Positions 15,359 to 24,232 of a DNA stretch of 64,000 nucleotides are shown in pieces. A program made the translations under genes and the position numbers. The notes under the pieces were generated by a model. It had not been told where the DNA came from and made no database searches. It was given only the letters and a program-made list of their open reading frames with translations. Position 1 is the stretch's first letter; the number at the start of each line of letters is the position of its first letter. The stretch comes from JADKIH01 sp049363815. Its GTDB lineage: Bacteria > Bacteroidota > Bacteroidia > AKYH767-A > 2013-40CM-41-45. The stretch is taken from contig JBMQEM010000163.1 in the NCBI GenBank assembly GCA_049363815.1, positions 56,738 to 120,737 on the forward strand, given 5' to 3'.

Positions 15359-15994
15359 TCAGGCCAGCTTTTTATCCAGCAAGGTAATTTTGTGGCGTCC
15401 AAGTGCAACCATACCTTCATCTTCCATCTGTTTCAGAAGCCTGGAAATTACGACCCTCACCGTACCTAATTCATTGGCAAGTTGTTCGTGAGTTACTAAA
15501 ATGACGGAGCTATTAGCCATTTCTGCTTTTTTCCGGAGAAAGCTCAATAACCGCTCATCCATTTTTTTAAATGCAACATCATTTACGACTTCCAGTAATT
15601 CTTCAAAGCGGCGGTGATAAAGACGGAAAATATAATCGAGCCATTCAGGATATTCGCGGATCAATTCATTGACCTTATCGATCGGTATGAATAAAATTTC
15701 CGTAGATTCTTCGGCAATCGCTTTGACCTTACTCGTGTCATTATGTATGCCTCCAAGAAATGACATGATACAACTTTCACCGGGTCTGATATAATACAGA
15801 AGGATCTCTCTTCCATCCTCATCGGTACGGATAACTTTGATACTTCCGCTGACAACAATTGGAATTGCTTTTATGTATGCGTTCTCATTCAGGATGACAT
15901 CATCCTCAGAAAACTTTTTGGTAAATCCATATTTCTTAAGCTTCTCCTTGATTTCAGGTGTTGAATTAAATTCGATAAGGTCATTGGTTTCCAT
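15359..15994 (-). CDS. Crp/Fnr-family transcriptional regulator
   Basis: The 211-residue protein has a cyclic-nucleotide-binding-like beta barrel (about residues 30-120: IPIVVSGSIKVIRTDEDGREILLYYIRPGESC) and a winged helix at the end (HEQLANELGTVRVVISRLLKQMEDEGMVALGRHKITLLD, about 165-205). The PRTAARVA-type cAMP pocket of E. coli Crp is not evident, so the effector is unknown. It heads the operon with TauE, DUF6132 and two rhodaneses. In Bacteroidota this arrangement suggests the regulator senses a sulfur or redox signal and controls its own operon. The C at the start of CIMSF (about residue 74) is a candidate redox residue but untested. Confidence 0.9.
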   Translation of the reverse strand: METNDLIEFNSTPEIKEKLKKYGFTKKFSEDDVILNENAYIKAIPIVVSGSIKVIRTDEDGREILLYYIRPGESCIMSFLGGIHNDTSKVKAIAEESTEILFIPIDKVNELIREYPEWLDYIFRLYHRRFEELLEVVNDVAFKKMDERLLSFLRKKAEMANSSVILVTHEQLANELGTVRVVISRLLKQMEDEGMVALGRHKITLLDKKLA

Positions 15995-16047
15995 ACTGTA
16001 AAACTAAGCAAATAACCCGTTAGTGGAAATAATCCTTTTCAATTAAA

Positions 16048-16347
16048 TCACTGCTTTTCCCTGAGCTTAAAAATAGAATCAATTTTAGATGCCAGCTCGA
16101 AATCCTTCAGACTCACTCCACCGGCATCATGGGTACTAAGAGAGATCATTACTTTATTATAGACGTTTTCCCAATTCGGATGATGATTCATTTTCTCTGC
16201 TTTCATTGCTACAGCAGTCATGAAAGTAAAAGCCTCAACAAAGTCTTTGAATTGAAATTCTTTCCTGATAAAATCGCCTTCATTGGACCAACCCTGCTCG
16301 ATCAGACTGAGGTTTTCCAGAATTTCCTGTTTGGTGAGTTTTTCCAT
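16048..16347 (-). CDS. 4a-hydroxytetrahydrobiopterin dehydratase (pterin-4a-carbinolamine dehydratase)
   Basis: The 99-residue protein is the normal length for the family. It carries the active-site motif MNHHPNWENVYNKV (the HHP histidines, about residues 54-56) and the distal SLSTHDAGGVSLKDF, whose histidine completes the site. The enzyme dehydrates 4a-hydroxytetrahydrobiopterin made by aromatic amino acid hydroxylases. No phenylalanine hydroxylase is in the window. The gene is just upstream, on the same strand, of the Crp-headed operon but 53 bases away, and probably has its own transcript. Confidence 0.93.
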   Translation of the reverse strand: MEKLTKQEILENLSLIEQGWSNEGDFIRKEFQFKDFVEAFTFMTAVAMKAEKMNHHPNWENVYNKVMISLSTHDAGGVSLKDFELASKIDSIFKLREKQ

Positions 16348-16457
16348 AATTATAATTTAAAATATTAATTTGAATACGACTATGTGACATGAACCTGACA
16401 ACATATTTGGATGAATGAGCTAGATTTAATTATTGAATTATTTTAAACGACACATCT

Positions 16458-17165
16458 ATGAGAACAATTACAACACAAACTTCAGTTCGGATGATTGTTT
16501 TTTTCATTCTTATTGTTCTTTCCAACACAAGTTATGGAAAAAACAAACTAACAATAACAGTATCCGAAAAAGAAACCGGTGACCTCATTCCCTTTACACT
16601 TGTTTCTGTAAACGATAAGGCAAATAGCAAGCCATTTGGTATAACTGATATTGGTGGAACATTTTCTACAACAGAACTTGAAATTGGTCAAAGGATCACG
16701 ATCAGTTCACTTGGTTACACCCCTGTTGAAGTTGTAATTCCCAAAAACAAACTGAAAGTTTCCGTTGAATTAAAGAAAGGAATAGAATTAAAGGAGCTTA
16801 CAGTTACGGCAGCTTATGTACCGCTCATTGGATGCGGAGTAAGATGTGTGGGCGTTGACATCTCTAATTGTTTTGGTTGTTGTCATACCACCAAGACCGT
16901 TACGGATCCGATTGATCAGCGAGTAAAGAGTGAGATTATTTCCATGAAGATCTACCCCAATCCCGGCCGTGGTTCTGTACGGATCAGTTCAGGTCTGGAA
17001 AATTACATAATTGAAGTCTTTGACTGCACAGGTAAACTTGTTATGAATTTCAGGAATGGAAATGATGAGCAGTTAATAGACCTTCAGGAACTCAATGCAG
17101 GAATTTACTTCTGCAGGATCACAAAAGATTCTATAATTCAAACAAGCAGATTGGTGATCAATTGA
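16458..17165 (+). CDS. Secreted carboxypeptidase-regulatory-domain protein with Cys cluster and T9SS type A sorting domain
   Basis: The 235-residue protein has an N-terminal hydrophobic segment (RMIVFFILIVLSNTSYG) acting as signal peptide. Residues about 30-105 form a carboxypeptidase-like regulatory domain (VSEKETGDLIPFTLVSVND ... GITDIGGTFST ... SSLGYTPVEVVI), as found at the front of TonB-dependent receptors, but here no receptor follows. A short linker contains five cysteines in 17 residues (C126, C130, C138, C141, C142) and a histidine. A type A sorting domain runs from residue 161 (MKIYPNPGRGSV ... ELNAGIYFCRIT). The protein is therefore exported to the surface through the T9SS. Its eight-base end overlaps the convergent YbjQ gene. 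Confidence 0.85.
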   Translation: MRTITTQTSVRMIVFFILIVLSNTSYGKNKLTITVSEKETGDLIPFTLVSVNDKANSKPFGITDIGGTFSTTELEIGQRITISSLGYTPVEVVIPKNKLKVSVELKKGIELKELTVTAAYVPLIGCGVRCVGVDISNCFGCCHTTKTVTDPIDQRVKSEIISMKIYPNPGRGSVRISSGLENYIIEVFDCTGKLVMNFRNGNDEQLIDLQELNAGIYFCRITKDSIIQTSRLVIN

Positions 17166-17493
17166 TCTTTTCAACCATAACAGCAGTACCATAAGCAAGT
17201 ACTTCCGTGAGTCCGCTCATAACTTCATTTGCATCGTATCGCATGTTTATGATTGCATTTGCGCCAATTTCCTTTCCATTTTTGATCATCAGTTGGAGGG
17301 CTTCTTCGCGTGTCTTTTCACAGAGCTCAGTATATATAGTACTTCGTCCGCCAAAGATGGTCATAAAACCACCTGCAAGGTTTCCAAGTACGCTTCTTGA
17401 GCGCACAGTAATTCCACGAACAAGTCCCAGTTGTTTTACTACGCGATAGCCTTCAAGAGAAGTGCTTGTAGTGATCATTGTGAATTCTGGCAT
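17158..17493 (-). CDS. YbjQ/UPF0145 family protein
   Basis: I chose the ATG at 17493 (MPEFTMITTSTSLEGY...), giving 111 residues, because the longer frame to 17526 overlaps the next gene. The family pattern is plain: STSLEGYRVVKQLGLVRGITVRSRSVLGN, a glycine-rich bend (GGFMTIFGGRST), a helix (EALQLMIKNGKEIGANAIINMRYD) and a closing strand (LTEVLAYGTAVMV). YbjQ proteins are small pentameric cytosolic proteins of unclear, possibly metal-related function. It ends in an eight-base convergent overlap with the T9SS protein gene. Confidence 0.85.
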   Translation of the reverse strand: MPEFTMITTSTSLEGYRVVKQLGLVRGITVRSRSVLGNLAGGFMTIFGGRSTIYTELCEKTREEALQLMIKNGKEIGANAIINMRYDANEVMSGLTEVLAYGTAVMVEKIN

Positions 17494-17515
17494 AAGAGTT
17501 ATTTTTATCTGTAAT

Positions 17516-18100
17516 TTATTTTTCAAAATTTAAATTTACCGGATCAGATTTTGGCGAAGAAGAATTCATCATGCGATTTCCGGTAACGCCGACCGTACTG
17601 TCAACAATTTCAAATCTGATATCATCAAACCAAATTTGTCCGGTTCCTGTTAATAATGCACCATATGCAAGATTCGATGCATTTGATGGTACATCAAGGA
17701 CGATCTCATACTTTTTCCACGGAGTTGTACCTTTAATTTTCCGGTCTGACATATTATCAAATCCCAAAGGGGTTTTGCTTCCAGCCTGATCTACACGAAA
17801 CCACAGACCGGCCATCCCTTCTACATTTTCGCTTTTTAGAAATCCACTCATCCTTACCCTTTTTCCGGAATAGATGCCGGGCTTACTATCCTGCATTAAT
17901 GTTCCAAACCCTTTGATCTTCTTTTCAATTGATTTTATTGTTGCTGCATTTGTACCATCTGCCCCACTTCCTTTTGCAATTCCCATTTCGTAACTCTCCG
18001 GTTTGCTTCCCGCAATATACCAGCCCTCAGGAACTTCAAAAGACATAAACATTATGGAAAGTACTAACAGCAGAATGAATCCCGATGAAATAGTTCTCAT
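17516..18100 (-). CDS. Exported carbohydrate-binding-like protein
   Basis: The 194-residue protein has an N-terminal hydrophobic segment (SSGFILLLVLSIMFMSFEV). It shows the beta-sandwich pattern of CBM-like domains attached to some AraC-type regulators and glycosidases: EGWYIAGSKPESYEMG, a long variable loop, MSGFLKSENVEGMAGLWFRV, TTPWKKYEIVLDVPSNASNLAYGALLTGTGQIWFDDIRFEIVD. The tryptophan and WFDD motif match such domains. It is probably periplasmic or surface-exposed. No catalytic residues are seen. The family relation is moderate and the function unknown. Confidence 0.7.
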   Translation of the reverse strand: MRTISSGFILLLVLSIMFMSFEVPEGWYIAGSKPESYEMGIAKGSGADGTNAATIKSIEKKIKGFGTLMQDSKPGIYSGKRVRMSGFLKSENVEGMAGLWFRVDQAGSKTPLGFDNMSDRKIKGTTPWKKYEIVLDVPSNASNLAYGALLTGTGQIWFDDIRFEIVDSTVGVTGNRMMNSSSPKSDPVNLNFEK

Positions 18101-18172
18101 GTCTTTTTTTTTAAGTGATCTAAAATTTCTGAATTGAGTGATCTGAATTACAGAACCGAAGTTAATAATTTT

Positions 18173-18658
18173 TTAATTCTTTGCCTCAATTCCTTTATTA
18201 AATCTGACATATTTGAATTTACCCGGAGATTCTTCTTCGTCATCCGGTTTTCCGACTCTGATAAACAAGGATTCTTTAGGTGTTATATAAGCATAAACAA
18301 AGGACACCCAGAACATAAACGGAATAAGACAAAATAAGATCGGATAAAACCAGAATCCGTAAAATGTATTAACCACAGCCCCTGTGGGATCATCCGGCTT
18401 ATAGATCATTTCAACAGTATCATGATAAGTAACATTCATATCCTTTAAACCTTCCACAACATATTCTACACCATCGGCCTCGAATCTTATATTCGGATAG
18501 TATTTCGGATATCTGCCTTTGTATTTTGTAAATCCTTCAACTGTTCCTTTTGTTGTTTCACTTCCAATATAAAATTGCAATCTGTTCAATAACATATAAA
18601 AAATGATCACAGCCATTCCGATAAAAAACACCTTGTGGTTGTTCAGCTTTAACTTCAT
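18173..18658 (-). CDS. DUF3592-like membrane protein
   Basis: The protein has 161 residues. One N-terminal helix (VFFIGMAVIIFYMLLNRLQF) and one C-terminal helical hairpin (FWFYPILFCLIPFMFWVSFVYAYI) enclose a small beta-domain: TKGTVEGFTKYKGRYPKYYPNIRFEADGVEYVV ... VEMIYKPDDPTGAVVN. This order, with a V-G-x-V strand and a Y-K-P/D-P-x-x-A ending, is the DUF3592 pattern. It is probably an inner-membrane protein; its role is not known. It lies 26 bases downstream-side from the TamB gene on the same strand and could be co-transcribed with it. Confidence 0.7.
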   Translation of the reverse strand: MKLKLNNHKVFFIGMAVIIFYMLLNRLQFYIGSETTKGTVEGFTKYKGRYPKYYPNIRFEADGVEYVVEGLKDMNVTYHDTVEMIYKPDDPTGAVVNTFYGFWFYPILFCLIPFMFWVSFVYAYITPKESLFIRVGKPDDEEESPGKFKYVRFNKGIEAKN

Positions 18659-18684
18659 TTCAAAGAGATTTTGTGATAAATAAT

Positions 18685-21600
18685 CTACGGAACAATGACC
18701 TGTGGTTTTTCTTCTTTCTTATCTTTCTTACGCCAGATACGGAATAATTCACCCAGGTTATTTGATTCTTTCCTGTAGAACACACCTAAGCCTTCCGTAT
18801 ATGGTGACTGAGAATAGCTGATAATGTTATCTGCATTGGAGCGTCTGAAACCCCGGACCCTGAAACGGCCATCTTCGCTGACCTTATACTCCGCATTGAA
18901 ATCACCAACTACATTACTGTTGGAATAACTTTGTGTCGTAGTGTAATACCCGACATTCCCTTCAACTGTAAGCCGGTCATTGAAAATGGATTTACTCACC
19001 ATCAAAACAATTTCATCACTTGAGTAAGTATCTTTCGCTCTGTAATTGAATCCGAGATTGACATCCTTACTTAATTGTCCCAGCCAGTTACTTACCTGAT
19101 TACTTAAAAGCTCACTGGCACTGGCTCCGGCTCCGGCTCCTGCATCCAGTCTTCCAACCTGTCCAGGTCCGGTTTGAGGAATGAACTGATTAAAGACAAG
19201 CAGTCCAAACATCTGTTTACTGATCTCCTGTTCTGAATTTAGAATAGTTCTGACAATCCCTTCAGCAGTCGGATCCAGTCCACGTACTTTGATCTCATAA
19301 TTGATCGTTGGATTCATCAATTTATTCGTCAGTAATAACCTTAACTCTACCGGTAACCTTCTTTTGTAACTGCTATCAGCAAGCAGATTGTATAGCGATG
19401 AAGTATTCACAATGTACACAGCTGATAGATCGACATTGGCTTCATAAGGATCACCTGCCCAGGTAATCCGACTGCCGTCATCAATTGTAAATTTCTTGTT
19501 GATCAGATTCTGTAAAGTAAAAAGATAATCTCCTTTTTCAATTGTATAAGTTCCGTACATATTGAAATTACCTGCAGTATTGATATCAAGGCGCAAACTA
19601 CCTGTACCACTACCAGAGATCACGTCACCGATTTTTTCGTCAAAGATGATATTGATCAATGCATTTCTGTTCATGTCGAGATTCATATTCAGCTTTACTC
19701 CGGATAGATCGATCTGGTTAGCAGAAATTGCTCTTTCTGTAGAATCCTTAGTTCTGTCTATAAAAGTTATGTACTCGCTACGGCTGAGATCACTGGCAGT
19801 ATTCAGAGGAATGTTAACAACTGTTCCTCTTGCAGGACTTAATGAAATGTCCATATTCATGTTCTCTATCGGGCCGGAGAAATGTGCATAACCGGAACCA
19901 TTTGCAACTCCATAATACAGCGAATTGTCTTTTGCCGTAGTATTCAACACCTGGAATCTTTCTGCATTCATTTCCACATCAAATCTGAAGTCACTGAAAT
20001 AATTGTGCGTTACTTTTCCATTCAATACTGCTTCACTGTTATTATCATCGACAAGGGTAAGGCCGTTGATGTGAATCATATTGTCCTTAATTTTTACGGA
20101 TGATGTAAAGCTGTAATGTGTCTGCAGGTAATCGATCAGCAAACTGACTTTATTAAGATCAATGGTACCATTAAACACAGGTTTGGCGAAAGTTCCTTTC
20201 AATTCAAGATTTGCAGAGACTTTTCCATATACATCCTTCAGAATACCTTCTATGTACTTTTCAATCGGATGTATATAGAGATTGTCAAGACGAATCGCAA
20301 AATCGATATTATCGGTTTCCTTTTCCAGGAAATAATCGCCTTTGATATCGATGATCTTAGCAGTTCCTCTGACGGTATTAATTGATGAACTGACCACATT
20401 CTTATCACTGTTGTAAGATGAACGGATTGACATGTTACCGATCGTATCACCATAGACTCTCAATGAGGAAATGGATAATTCGGTCTCTAGCTGTGGTTTA
20501 TTATAGAGATCTGAGACATGAACTTCTCCATTCATGATCCCTGCAAGAAAATTTTTATCCAGTTTAAAAATTGTATTAATATGATTGATATTGAAATTCT
20601 GCAAGCCTAGATTCAACTTGTCAGTTTCTGTTTTACTTACACTACCTTCTATTGAAACAGCTTCAACTCCATTGCTGAAATTCAATTTCCTGGCAATTAT
20701 TGTTGTTGAATCAATTAAAATATTATTTCCATTGTCAAGCTTCCATTCCTGATTCTCTATCACCAGAAATGAACTGTCAACGCGCATGGAATATCTTGAT
20801 GCGCTCAGAAAATCAAAATTTCCTGAAATGCGGGCTCTGTTAGCAAACGTATCTCTGTCGGCAAGCGAAATCGAGTATGTCACTTTATTGTTCCTTGCAA
20901 CTGCACTCAATGCAGGAATTTCAATCATGGTAACAGAATCTTTTCCCAGAATTCTGAGTGAATTAGCTGTGAGGTTCATGCGGTCTCTGTCTGCATCTGC
21001 ACCAATCTGTAAATTTTCAAACGTAAAAGTTTTGTATCTGACATAAGGAGTTTTCAATGCCAGTTCAAAATCATACTGGTTGCTGTTGAAGTTTCCTGAC
21101 AAAGTGGTATTAGGAGCAAAATCCCACGACGGTAAAAAGTTTTCAGTAATTACGTTTAAATTTTTCAGCCTGATGTCGTAAGTGAAATTCTGATTGCTCT
21201 TAAATGATTTCTGCGGAAGGATCACTGACGGCAGATAACGAGGCAGGATCTCTTTAAATGCATCTCCAATTGTTGCGAATTCAAATACTCCCCTGCAATG
21301 CGCATCAAGGTTGTCAGAGAGAATGTCTACAGTTCGAATGCCATTCTCAGTTTCAGAATCAATATTGATAGCATTGATGTGATACATTTTTTTTCCCGCC
21401 CTGAAATTTGTATTGACAATATCGATACTTCCAACAATGTTATCGGGTCTGTCTCCTTTAAACTGTGTATTGATGTAAGTTTCCAGAACAGTCTCTCCGG
21501 AGACCCTGAATAAATTCAATGTGTCCAGTTGTGCACGTTTGATATCCGCTGTAAAGTTAAATTCAGGTAAAGACTTTCTGTAATCGATCGTTCCCAGGAA

Positions 21601-23076
21601 GTCGAAGATGACATTCGGTTCATTGACCGATAATTTTCCATTGAAAAGTTTTTTGGCAAAAACACCATCTACTACGATCTGACGATAGGTGTATTGTTTG
21701 TATTCAAGAGCTTCGATTTTCCCATTGAGTACAGCATTCACATTGTCAAAACGCATTCCGCTTCCTTTCACGTCAAGACTTAGAGTTACTTTACCAAGAT
21801 CAGGAAGTTTGGCAATTACACCGGCATCAAACTGTGACGAAGATAAATGACCGCTGTAGGCAGTTGTTTTTTTGTTCTTATCATACTTTAAATTTAAGTC
21901 AGATGAAAGGGATCCCAGAGCAGTCGAAATTGACCCATATGCAACGAAATCATTGTAGAATCCTGTAAACCTACCTTTAAATTTTACTACTCCTAATGCT
22001 TCAAGATTTTCCGGAATCTCAACATGGTATGCTGAATCAAATGGCGGAACAGGAATGGTCTCAAGATCCTCTCTGGTACTTTTGATCTCATTGGCGGTTA
22101 ATTCAATATACGTGTCTTCAATCTTCGGAAGTCCATTCATCACGATGTTCCCTTTGAAAGATGTGTTTTTCCCGTAGAGGATTGTTACTTCCTTGCCTTT
22201 AAAACTATTTACCTTGCCCTTAAAGTTTCCGTCAATGATCAGCGAGTCATCCATCCCCCATAAGTCATCAGTGAAAAATGCAATGTCTTTGAATGAAACT
22301 TTTGTATTATCGAAATCGGATCTCCAGCTTACCTGCGAAGTGAATTCATCAAATGCTGCCATACTGTCGAATTGAAAAACCAGATCGGTTTTGATCTCTG
22401 TATAGGGAGAACTGATGTGAAGATCATTGACACGAATCTCTGTATCAGATAATTTTGCATCTCCTGAAAAATCATTTACAATAAATCCGGACTTCTCATT
22501 AAAACGTAGTTTTCTGATATCAGCGAAGATGGAGTCATTGATCACATGGACATTATTGAATTTACCGTGAATAGAAGATACATCGAGATCTTCAAAATTT
22601 ACACCGCGGACTTTAAAAGTATCATTTTCATTATGACGTCGGAAATGCATGTTCTCCAGATCAAGACTTTTGAGTTGTACATTCCATGGAGCGGATGCTG
22701 AAGTATCAGTGGAAGCAAAATAGTTAGTTAGAAAATAAAGATTGTCGTGTTCTTCGCCTTTGTATCGGTTCAGATTAAAGGTCCCTTGCGATAATAGGAG
22801 GTTACTGATAGTTAAATTTCTACTCTTTGTAGAGAACTTACTGATGGCAACATTGATCTCATTCACATAAACCAAAGTGTCGCCGTGTTGGTCCTTGATA
22901 AAAACTCCTTTCAGTACTATACTTTTTACCAATCGAAAACTCAATCGTTCAATTGAAATTTCAGCATCTAATTCAGAAGACAAATATGAGGTTGCAGCTT
23001 TGCCTAACCAGGTCTGTACGGTATCGACCTGCAGGATCAAAAAAACGGACAAGAGCAGAAAGAGCAGAATACTCAA
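18685..23076 (-). CDS. tamB: TamB-family translocation and assembly module protein (very long)
   Basis: This 1463-residue protein has an N-terminal membrane anchor (ILLFLLLSVFLILQVDTVQ), then the AsmA/TamB opening LGKAATSYLSSELDAEISIERL, long beta-helical repeats, and the diagnostic C-terminal TamB (DUF490) domain from about residue 1010 to 1400, including GTYTIEKGDYLFTLQNLINKKF, WAGDPYEANVDLSAVY and MNPTINYEIKV. TamB spans the periplasm to aid outer-membrane lipid transport and protein insertion. The annotated start is TTG at 23076. Upstream codons (23077-23118) read K K V R R F L Y W T, which would complete the positive cytosolic flank of the anchor, but no ATG or GTG occurs before an in-frame stop. 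The gene is divergent from tsaD. Confidence 0.92.
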   Translation of the reverse strand: MSILLFLLLSVFLILQVDTVQTWLGKAATSYLSSELDAEISIERLSFRLVKSIVLKGVFIKDQHGDTLVYVNEINVAISKFSTKSRNLTISNLLLSQGTFNLNRYKGEEHDNLYFLTNYFASTDTSASAPWNVQLKSLDLENMHFRRHNENDTFKVRGVNFEDLDVSSIHGKFNNVHVINDSIFADIRKLRFNEKSGFIVNDFSGDAKLSDTEIRVNDLHISSPYTEIKTDLVFQFDSMAAFDEFTSQVSWRSDFDNTKVSFKDIAFFTDDLWGMDDSLIIDGNFKGKVNSFKGKEVTILYGKNTSFKGNIVMNGLPKIEDTYIELTANEIKSTREDLETIPVPPFDSAYHVEIPENLEALGVVKFKGRFTGFYNDFVAYGSISTALGSLSSDLNLKYDKNKKTTAYSGHLSSSQFDAGVIAKLPDLGKVTLSLDVKGSGMRFDNVNAVLNGKIEALEYKQYTYRQIVVDGVFAKKLFNGKLSVNEPNVIFDFLGTIDYRKSLPEFNFTADIKRAQLDTLNLFRVSGETVLETYINTQFKGDRPDNIVGSIDIVNTNFRAGKKMYHINAINIDSETENGIRTVDILSDNLDAHCRGVFEFATIGDAFKEILPRYLPSVILPQKSFKSNQNFTYDIRLKNLNVITENFLPSWDFAPNTTLSGNFNSNQYDFELALKTPYVRYKTFTFENLQIGADADRDRMNLTANSLRILGKDSVTMIEIPALSAVARNNKVTYSISLADRDTFANRARISGNFDFLSASRYSMRVDSSFLVIENQEWKLDNGNNILIDSTTIIARKLNFSNGVEAVSIEGSVSKTETDKLNLGLQNFNINHINTIFKLDKNFLAGIMNGEVHVSDLYNKPQLETELSISSLRVYGDTIGNMSIRSSYNSDKNVVSSSINTVRGTAKIIDIKGDYFLEKETDNIDFAIRLDNLYIHPIEKYIEGILKDVYGKVSANLELKGTFAKPVFNGTIDLNKVSLLIDYLQTHYSFTSSVKIKDNMIHINGLTLVDDNNSEAVLNGKVTHNYFSDFRFDVEMNAERFQVLNTTAKDNSLYYGVANGSGYAHFSGPIENMNMDISLSPARGTVVNIPLNTASDLSRSEYITFIDRTKDSTERAISANQIDLSGVKLNMNLDMNRNALINIIFDEKIGDVISGSGTGSLRLDINTAGNFNMYGTYTIEKGDYLFTLQNLINKKFTIDDGSRITWAGDPYEANVDLSAVYIVNTSSLYNLLADSSYKRRLPVELRLLLTNKLMNPTINYEIKVRGLDPTAEGIVRTILNSEQEISKQMFGLLVFNQFIPQTGPGQVGRLDAGAGAGASASELLSNQVSNWLGQLSKDVNLGFNYRAKDTYSSDEIVLMVSKSIFNDRLTVEGNVGYYTTTQSYSNSNVVGDFNAEYKVSEDGRFRVRGFRRSNADNIISYSQSPYTEGLGVFYRKESNNLGELFRIWRKKDKKEEKPQVIVP

Positions 23077-23108
23077 GGTCCAATACAGAAAACGTCTTAC
23101 TTTTTTGA

Positions 23109-23116
23109 TATTTTTG
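23109..23116 (+). promoter_or_regulatory. -7 box upstream of tsaD
   Basis: TATTTTTG matches TAnnTTTG exactly, 38 bases before the tsaD ATG. No matching -33 TTTG is seen at the right distance, so this is weak. Confidence 0.3.
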
Positions 23117-23154
23117 TCCTTTTAAAAGTCATTTCCCCCGACAACATTCATACC

Positions 23155-24183
23155 ATGGAAAAGGTCTTCATACTTGGAATAGAATCTTCTTGCGATGAGA
23201 CATCTGCAGCAGTCATCTGTAATGAAATGGTGCTTTCAAATGTCATTGCCGGACAGGAACTGATTCACCGTTTTTACGGTGGGGTTGTTCCGGAATTGGC
23301 GTCCAGGGCTCATCAGCAGAAGATCATACCTGTTGTTGAAGAGGCTCTTCGCAAGGCAAATATAACCAAAAACGAACTTCATGCAGTAGCTTTTACACGT
23401 GGTCCCGGATTAATGGGAGCATTATTGGTCGGAGTCTCGTTTGCCAAATCTTTTGCCATGGGACTGAACATTCCGTTGATCGATGTGAATCATATGCATG
23501 GACATATTCTTGCACATTTTTTACAGTCATCTGTTCAGCATCCGGCTGAATATAAGGAAGTTCCGGAATATTCATTTCTTTGCCTGACCGTTTCGGGCGG
23601 TCATACACAGATCGTTAAAGTCAGCAGTCCGTTTGATCTGGAGTATCTGGGACAAACAATAGATGATGCTGCCGGGGAAGCATTCGATAAGACAGCCAAA
23701 ATCCTCGGACTTCCCTATCCCGGCGGACCGTTGATCGATAAGTATGCAAAGCTGGGTGATCCGAAGCGATTCAAATTTCCAATACCACATTCAGAGGGCT
23801 TGAATTTTAGTTTCAGCGGACTGAAAACAGCAATTCTTTATTTTATCCGTGATGAAAAAGCGAAAGATGCTGATTTTGTGGAGAAAAATCTGAATGATAT
23901 CTGCGCTTCTGTTCAAAAAACAATTGTAGAAATATTAATGAAAAAGATAAATCTTGCAATTGAACAAACGGGTATAAATGAAATTGCCATTGCCGGTGGT
24001 GTCAGCGCTAACAGTGGATTAAGAAATGCAATACTTGATTTGAAAAATAAAGGTTGCAAAGTATACATTCCGGCTTTTGAATATTGTACGGATAATGCAG
24101 CCATGATTGCCATCGCAGGGTATTATAAGTTTCTCAGAGGGGAGTTTGCAGGGATGGATGTGACGCCGGTGGCGAGGTTTTGA
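23155..24183 (+). CDS. tsaD: tRNA N6-adenosine threonylcarbamoyltransferase TsaD
   Basis: The 342-residue protein is the family's usual size. It opens with ILGIESSCDETSAAV, has the metal-binding motif HMHGH (H113, H117), TRGPGLMGALLVG, LTVSGGHTQIV, AAGEAFDKTAKILGLPYPGGP, SFSGLKTA, AIAGGVSANSGLR and the third metal ligand in EYCTDNAAMIA (D313). It transfers threonylcarbamoyl to A37 of ANN-reading tRNAs (t6A) together with TsaB and TsaE, which are not in the window. It is divergent from tamB, a common Bacteroidota pairing. MtaB, the next enzyme on the same nucleotide, is encoded at 43171. Confidence 0.97.
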   Translation: MEKVFILGIESSCDETSAAVICNEMVLSNVIAGQELIHRFYGGVVPELASRAHQQKIIPVVEEALRKANITKNELHAVAFTRGPGLMGALLVGVSFAKSFAMGLNIPLIDVNHMHGHILAHFLQSSVQHPAEYKEVPEYSFLCLTVSGGHTQIVKVSSPFDLEYLGQTIDDAAGEAFDKTAKILGLPYPGGPLIDKYAKLGDPKRFKFPIPHSEGLNFSFSGLKTAILYFIRDEKAKDADFVEKNLNDICASVQKTIVEILMKKINLAIEQTGINEIAIAGGVSANSGLRNAILDLKNKGCKVYIPAFEYCTDNAAMIAIAGYYKFLRGEFAGMDVTPVARF

Positions 24184-24232
24184 AATGTGAAAGAAGTGAA
24201 ATGAAGTATAAAGAAGTGTAAAGAAAAATCTT

